Shown here in pieces: positions 32,959-35,612 of a DNA stretch of 35,612 bases. This DNA is from Planctomycetota bacterium. Lineage in GTDB: Bacteria > Planctomycetota > UBA1135 > GCA-002686595. A program made the translations under genes and the position numbers. The notes below the pieces were generated by a model. The model was not told the DNA's origin. It made no database searches and saw only the letters and a program-made list of their open reading frames with translations. Numbering within the stretch: position 1 is the stretch's first letter; every line of letters begins with the position of its first letter. The stretch lies in the NCBI GenBank assembly GCA_016795205.1, contig JAEUHZ010000062.1, positions 1 to 35,612 on the forward strand, read 5' to 3'.

Positions 32959-33789
32959 TCAGCGCCCTCCCGCCGGCGCCGGTCGACCGTTCCGCACACC
33001 GCCGAACTCGTCCAGGGCGTCCTCGGGCAGGTCCTGGTAGGGCGCGAGCAGCCGCGCGAGGTCGACCGGATCCGGCCCCGCGGGCCGGTAGAGCCAGGCG
33101 TCCAGCCCATTGAGCAGCGGACCGGCCTCGGGGTGCGCGCGCAGCGCCGCGAGCGCCGCGTCCGGCCGCTGCGCGTCGAGACCGAGCCGCCGGCGCCAGT
33201 AGGCCACCAGGGACAGCTCGAGCTGCGCGCGCTCCGCCTCTCCGAGCGTGCCGCGCAGGGCGGACTCGACCAGCGGTCGCAGCCGCTCCGCCAGCGTGCG
33301 CGGCCGCGTCGCTTCCACGAACGCCACGCGCTTCGTGCGGAAGGTCCACAGGATCCAGGCCAGGCCCGCGGCCCACGCCAGGCCCAGGCCGACGATCCAG
33401 GCGCGGTAGCCTCCGAAGCGCGGCACCGCGCCGCCCTGCGGCGGGCTCGGCAGCACCTGGCCGGCGGGCAGGACGCTGTGGGTCTCGACCTGGATCTCGG
33501 GCAGGTCGGAGAGGTCCGTCCCGTCCTTGCGCCGCAGGAACGCGCGCAGGTCGTGCGTGCCCGGATCGAGGCCGGTCCACTCCAGGTCGTAGCGGAAGTC
33601 ACTGCCGTGCCGCGCCACGCGCGCGATGCGCAGGACGACGGGCGTCTTGGCGGTCTGAGGCAGGACCTCGAGCTCGGTCCCGGGCAGGACCAGGTCGGTG
33701 ATGCGCGCCGGGATGCCGACGCTGGACTCGCGCGCGGACTGCGCGCCGGCGGCGGCGGCCAGCAGCACGAGCGCCAGCGCGCGCCTCAT
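32959..33789 (-). CDS. BatD/DUF4381-like single-pass membrane protein
   Basis: A 276-residue protein with a signal peptide (1-16, ending AGAQ), a periplasmic beta-rich domain of about 115 residues (VGIPARITDLVLPGTELEV, ARHGSDFRYDLEWTGLDPG), one membrane helix (AWIVGLGLAWAAGLAWILW) and a cytoplasmic helical domain (SLVAYWRRRLGL, LRAHPEAGPLLNGLDAWLY). This layout matches BatD-type or DUF4381 proteins found between DUF58 and VWA genes in MoxR operons, though it is shorter than classical BatD. Its ATG overlaps the DUF58 stop (ATGA). The cytoplasmic domain could contact MoxR (inference). Confidence 0.78.
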   Translation of the reverse strand: MRRALALVLLAAAAGAQSARESSVGIPARITDLVLPGTELEVLPQTAKTPVVLRIARVARHGSDFRYDLEWTGLDPGTHDLRAFLRRKDGTDLSDLPEIQVETHSVLPAGQVLPSPPQGGAVPRFGGYRAWIVGLGLAWAAGLAWILWTFRTKRVAFVEATRPRTLAERLRPLVESALRGTLGEAERAQLELSLVAYWRRRLGLDAQRPDAALAALRAHPEAGPLLNGLDAWLYRPAGPDPVDLARLLAPYQDLPEDALDEFGGVRNGRPAPAGGR

Positions 33790-34655
33790 CGCGTGCCCCT
33801 CCCGATGAAGCCGCGCCCGCGGAACAGGTTGCGCAGCGCGTGCACGAAGGGCCGGTCCGTGCGGATCACGAGGTGGTCGATGCCCGCGCGTGGCAGCTCG
33901 CGAGCGGCGCGCTCGGGGTCGAGCCAGGTCGACTTGCCGCGCGTCACGAACTCGCGGCCCGTCTCGGCCTCGCGCGCGCGGAAGAAGCCCGCGCCGGCCA
34001 GGCCGTGCTCGGCCGGGTCGACGAGCTGGAGCGCGACCACGTCGTGGCGCGCGGCCAGGCTCTTGAGCGCGGGCAGCGCGCCCGCGTCGTGCAGGTCGGA
34101 GAGCACCACGACCAGCGAGCGCTGGCCGAGGCTCGGCACGAGCTCGGCCACGCGGGTGGCGAGGCGCGTGCCCTCGTCGTAGCGGAAGTGGCGCAGTTGC
34201 AGCAGCCACTGCATGACCTTGTTGCGCGCCAGGCTGGGCTGGATGCGCAGGCCGCGCTCGCCGACCGCCACGACGCCCACGGGGCTGACGCGGTCGAGGC
34301 AGGCCAGCGCGAGGCCCCCGGCGACGAACAGCGCTGTTTGATACTTGCTCTTGCCGGTCGAGCTGATCGTCATCGACGCGGACGTGTCGACCAGGAACCA
34401 CGACGGCACGCACTTGGGCGCCTCGTACTCCTTGACGTGGTACTTCCCGGTGCGCGCGGTGACGCGCCAGTCGATCGCGCGCACGTTGTCGCCGTCTTGG
34501 TAGAGGCGCGACTGCACGTACTCGACGCCCGAGCCGAGGAACGGCGAGCGGTCGATGCCGTAGGCCAAGCCATCGGCCAGCTTGCGCACGGCGATCGTGA
34601 ACTGGCGCGCGTCGAGGTGGCTGAGGTCCTCGACGTATCCCTGCAGCGGATCCAC
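33786..34655 (-). CDS. DUF58 protein, MoxR-associated
   Basis: A 289-residue cytoplasmic protein with the DUF58 hallmark region GSGVEYVQSRLYQDGDNVRAIDWRVTART, then KYHVKEYEAP and a VWA-like LVDTSASM, followed by VVVLSDLHDAG. DUF58 proteins are nearly always encoded directly after moxR and are thought to be adaptors or substrates of the ATPase. The start is GTG at 34655, with GAGG upstream and nine bases from the moxR stop; the next in-frame Met lies inside the VWA-like motif, so GTG is the only sensible start. Its stop overlaps the next start by four bases. Confidence 0.93.
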   Translation of the reverse strand: MDPLQGYVEDLSHLDARQFTIAVRKLADGLAYGIDRSPFLGSGVEYVQSRLYQDGDNVRAIDWRVTARTGKYHVKEYEAPKCVPSWFLVDTSASMTISSTGKSKYQTALFVAGGLALACLDRVSPVGVVAVGERGLRIQPSLARNKVMQWLLQLRHFRYDEGTRLATRVAELVPSLGQRSLVVVLSDLHDAGALPALKSLAARHDVVALQLVDPAEHGLAGAGFFRAREAETGREFVTRGKSTWLDPERAARELPRAGIDHLVIRTDRPFVHALRNLFRGRGFIGRGTR

Positions 34656-34664
34656 GCGCGGGCC

Positions 34665-35612
34665 TCAGCTCCGCTCTTCAGGCGCGCCCAGCGTGCGCAA
34701 CAGCTCGTGCAGCACCGCGCGGTTCGTGTGGCTCTCGGCGATCGCCTCGTACTTGAGGCGCATGCGGTGCAGCATGACGTCCTCGGCCAGGGCGAACAGG
34801 TCGTCCGGCACGGCGTAGTCCCGGCCGTGGATCAGCGCGCGGGCACGCGAGGCCTTGACCAGCGAGATCCCGGCGCGCGGCGAGCAGCCCAGCTCGACGG
34901 CCGGGTGCGCGCGCGAGCGGTTGACGAGCTCGACGACGTGGTGCACGAAGGTCTCGCTGACGTGCACCTGGTTCACGGCCTCCATCGCGGCGACCAAGTC
35001 CTCCGAGCCACCGACCGGCGCCTGCGACAGGACGTCGAACTCGGTCTGCACGATCGCGCCCTTGTCCTGACGCTGGATGCCGAGTGACGCGTTGCGCAGG
35101 AGGATCTCGCGCTCCTCCTCGGGGGTCGGGTACTCGAGCCGGTGCACGAGCATGAAGCGGTCGAGCTGCGCCTCGGGCAGCTCGAACGTGCCGGCCTGCT
35201 CGACCGGGTTCTGCGTGGCGATGACCAGGAACGGCGCGGGCAGCCGGAACGTCTCGGAGCCGATCGTGACCTTGCGCTCCTGCATGGCCTCCAGCAGCGC
35301 GCCCTGCACCTTGGGCGCCGCGCGGTTGATCTCGTCCGCGAGCAGCAGGTTCGTGAAGATCGGGCCCTTGCGCACGCGGAACTCGTTCGTGCGTTGGTCG
35401 AGGATCTCGGAGCCGAGGATGTCCGACGGCAGCAAGTCGATCGTGAACTGGATGCGCGCGAAGCCGAGGTCGATCGATTTCGAGAGCGCGCTGACGAGCA
35501 GCGTCTTCGCCAAGCCCGGCACGCCTTGCAGCAGGATGTGGCCGCCCGTGAAGAGCGCGATCATCAAGCGCTCGACCACCACGTCTTGCCCGACGACCAC
35601 GGTGCCGACCCG
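34665..35612 (-). CDS. moxR: MoxR-family AAA+ ATPase (N-terminus beyond the window)
   Basis: A cytoplasmic AAA+ ATPase of at least 315 residues, open to the right edge of the window; the missing part should be a short N-terminal helix region. Walker A is GVPGLAKT, Walker B LLADEINR, sensor 1 ATQNP, and the MoxR-specific stretch GTFELPEAQLDRFM follows. The C-terminal lid has GCSPRAGISLVKASRARAL. MoxR ATPases act as chaperone-like motors that mature or regulate VWA-containing complexes. It is the first gene seen in a seven-gene operon. A promoter or further upstream genes cannot be seen here. Confidence 0.95.
   Translation of the reverse strand, partial: RVGTVVVGQDVVVERLMIALFTGGHILLQGVPGLAKTLLVSALSKSIDLGFARIQFTIDLLPSDILGSEILDQRTNEFRVRKGPIFTNLLLADEINRAAPKVQGALLEAMQERKVTIGSETFRLPAPFLVIATQNPVEQAGTFELPEAQLDRFMLVHRLEYPTPEEEREILLRNASLGIQRQDKGAIVQTEFDVLSQAPVGGSEDLVAAMEAVNQVHVSETFVHHVVELVNRSRAHPAVELGCSPRAGISLVKASRARALIHGRDYAVPDDLFALAEDVMLHRMRLKYEAIAESHTNRAVLHELLRTLGAPEERS

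Noticed and set aside
1..35612. CRISPR arrays, tRNA or rRNA genes, insertion sequences, phage or plasmid functions
   Set aside because: I looked for regular spaced repeats, transposase or integrase motifs and tRNA-like cloverleaf sequence and saw none, though small RNA genes cannot be excluded by eye.

Overview
This is a GC-rich bacterial chromosome segment with long intact genes, short operon spacings and no tRNA, rRNA, CRISPR array, phage or transposase that I can see. The gene content points to Planctomycetota, probably one of the less-studied lineages. The evidence is a very large Ser/Thr kinase with a WD40-type C-terminal half divergent from an ECF sigma factor, two secreted proteins ending in the same cysteine- and glycine-rich C-terminal domain (CxGDG...CPC...), many lipoproteins, and a MoxR/DUF58/VWA operon with lineage-specific periplasmic members. 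The assignment is by gene content and memory only, not by a search.

Layout. 48-1840 (+): a zinc alcohol dehydrogenase of the cinnamyl-alcohol type and a TRIC/UPF0126 membrane protein. 2286-10664 (+): a tight operon with a complete RND efflux pump (adaptor lipoprotein, permease, outer-membrane factor), a PPK2 polyphosphate kinase whose start overlaps the last pump gene, then a SulP anion transporter. 10705-13033: a small lipoprotein phosphatase (-), a 444-residue conserved protein of unknown function (+) and a LapA-like membrane protein (-). 13264-14670 (+): a KamA-family radical SAM enzyme. 14699-19352: a divergent pair of secreted proteins sharing one C-terminal domain, a small lipoprotein and a secreted helical protein, all without assigned function. 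19422-25981: a HutD/Ves cupin, the WD40 kinase and its divergent ECF sigma factor, a D-2-hydroxyacid dehydrogenase that carries a lipobox, and a 60-residue coiled-coil protein made of perfect heptads.

26043-35612 (-) is one operon read from the right edge: moxR (cut by the window end), a DUF58 protein, a BatD/DUF4381-like protein, two VWA proteins (BatA- and BatB-like), a TPR-like secreted protein (BatC-like) and a 1333-residue periplasmic protein with one C-terminal membrane anchor. MoxR ATPases are thought to act as chaperone-like motors on VWA partners; here the partners present a multi-protein periplasmic assembly.

The strongest candidate for something new is in this operon. The BatC-like gene stops at a UGA, but its frame stays open for 38 more codons into a Lys/Pro/Gly-rich tail. 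The UGA is followed by Gln-Gly-Cys (a possible Sec-x-x-Cys), and 14 nt after it comes a 7-bp hairpin with a GGUC loop, the arrangement expected of a bacterial SECIS element. This may be an unrecognised selenoprotein, though chance in GC-rich DNA is not excluded. Second are the Asn-at-d coiled-coil miniprotein, the shared C-terminal domain and the lipobox-bearing dehydrogenase.
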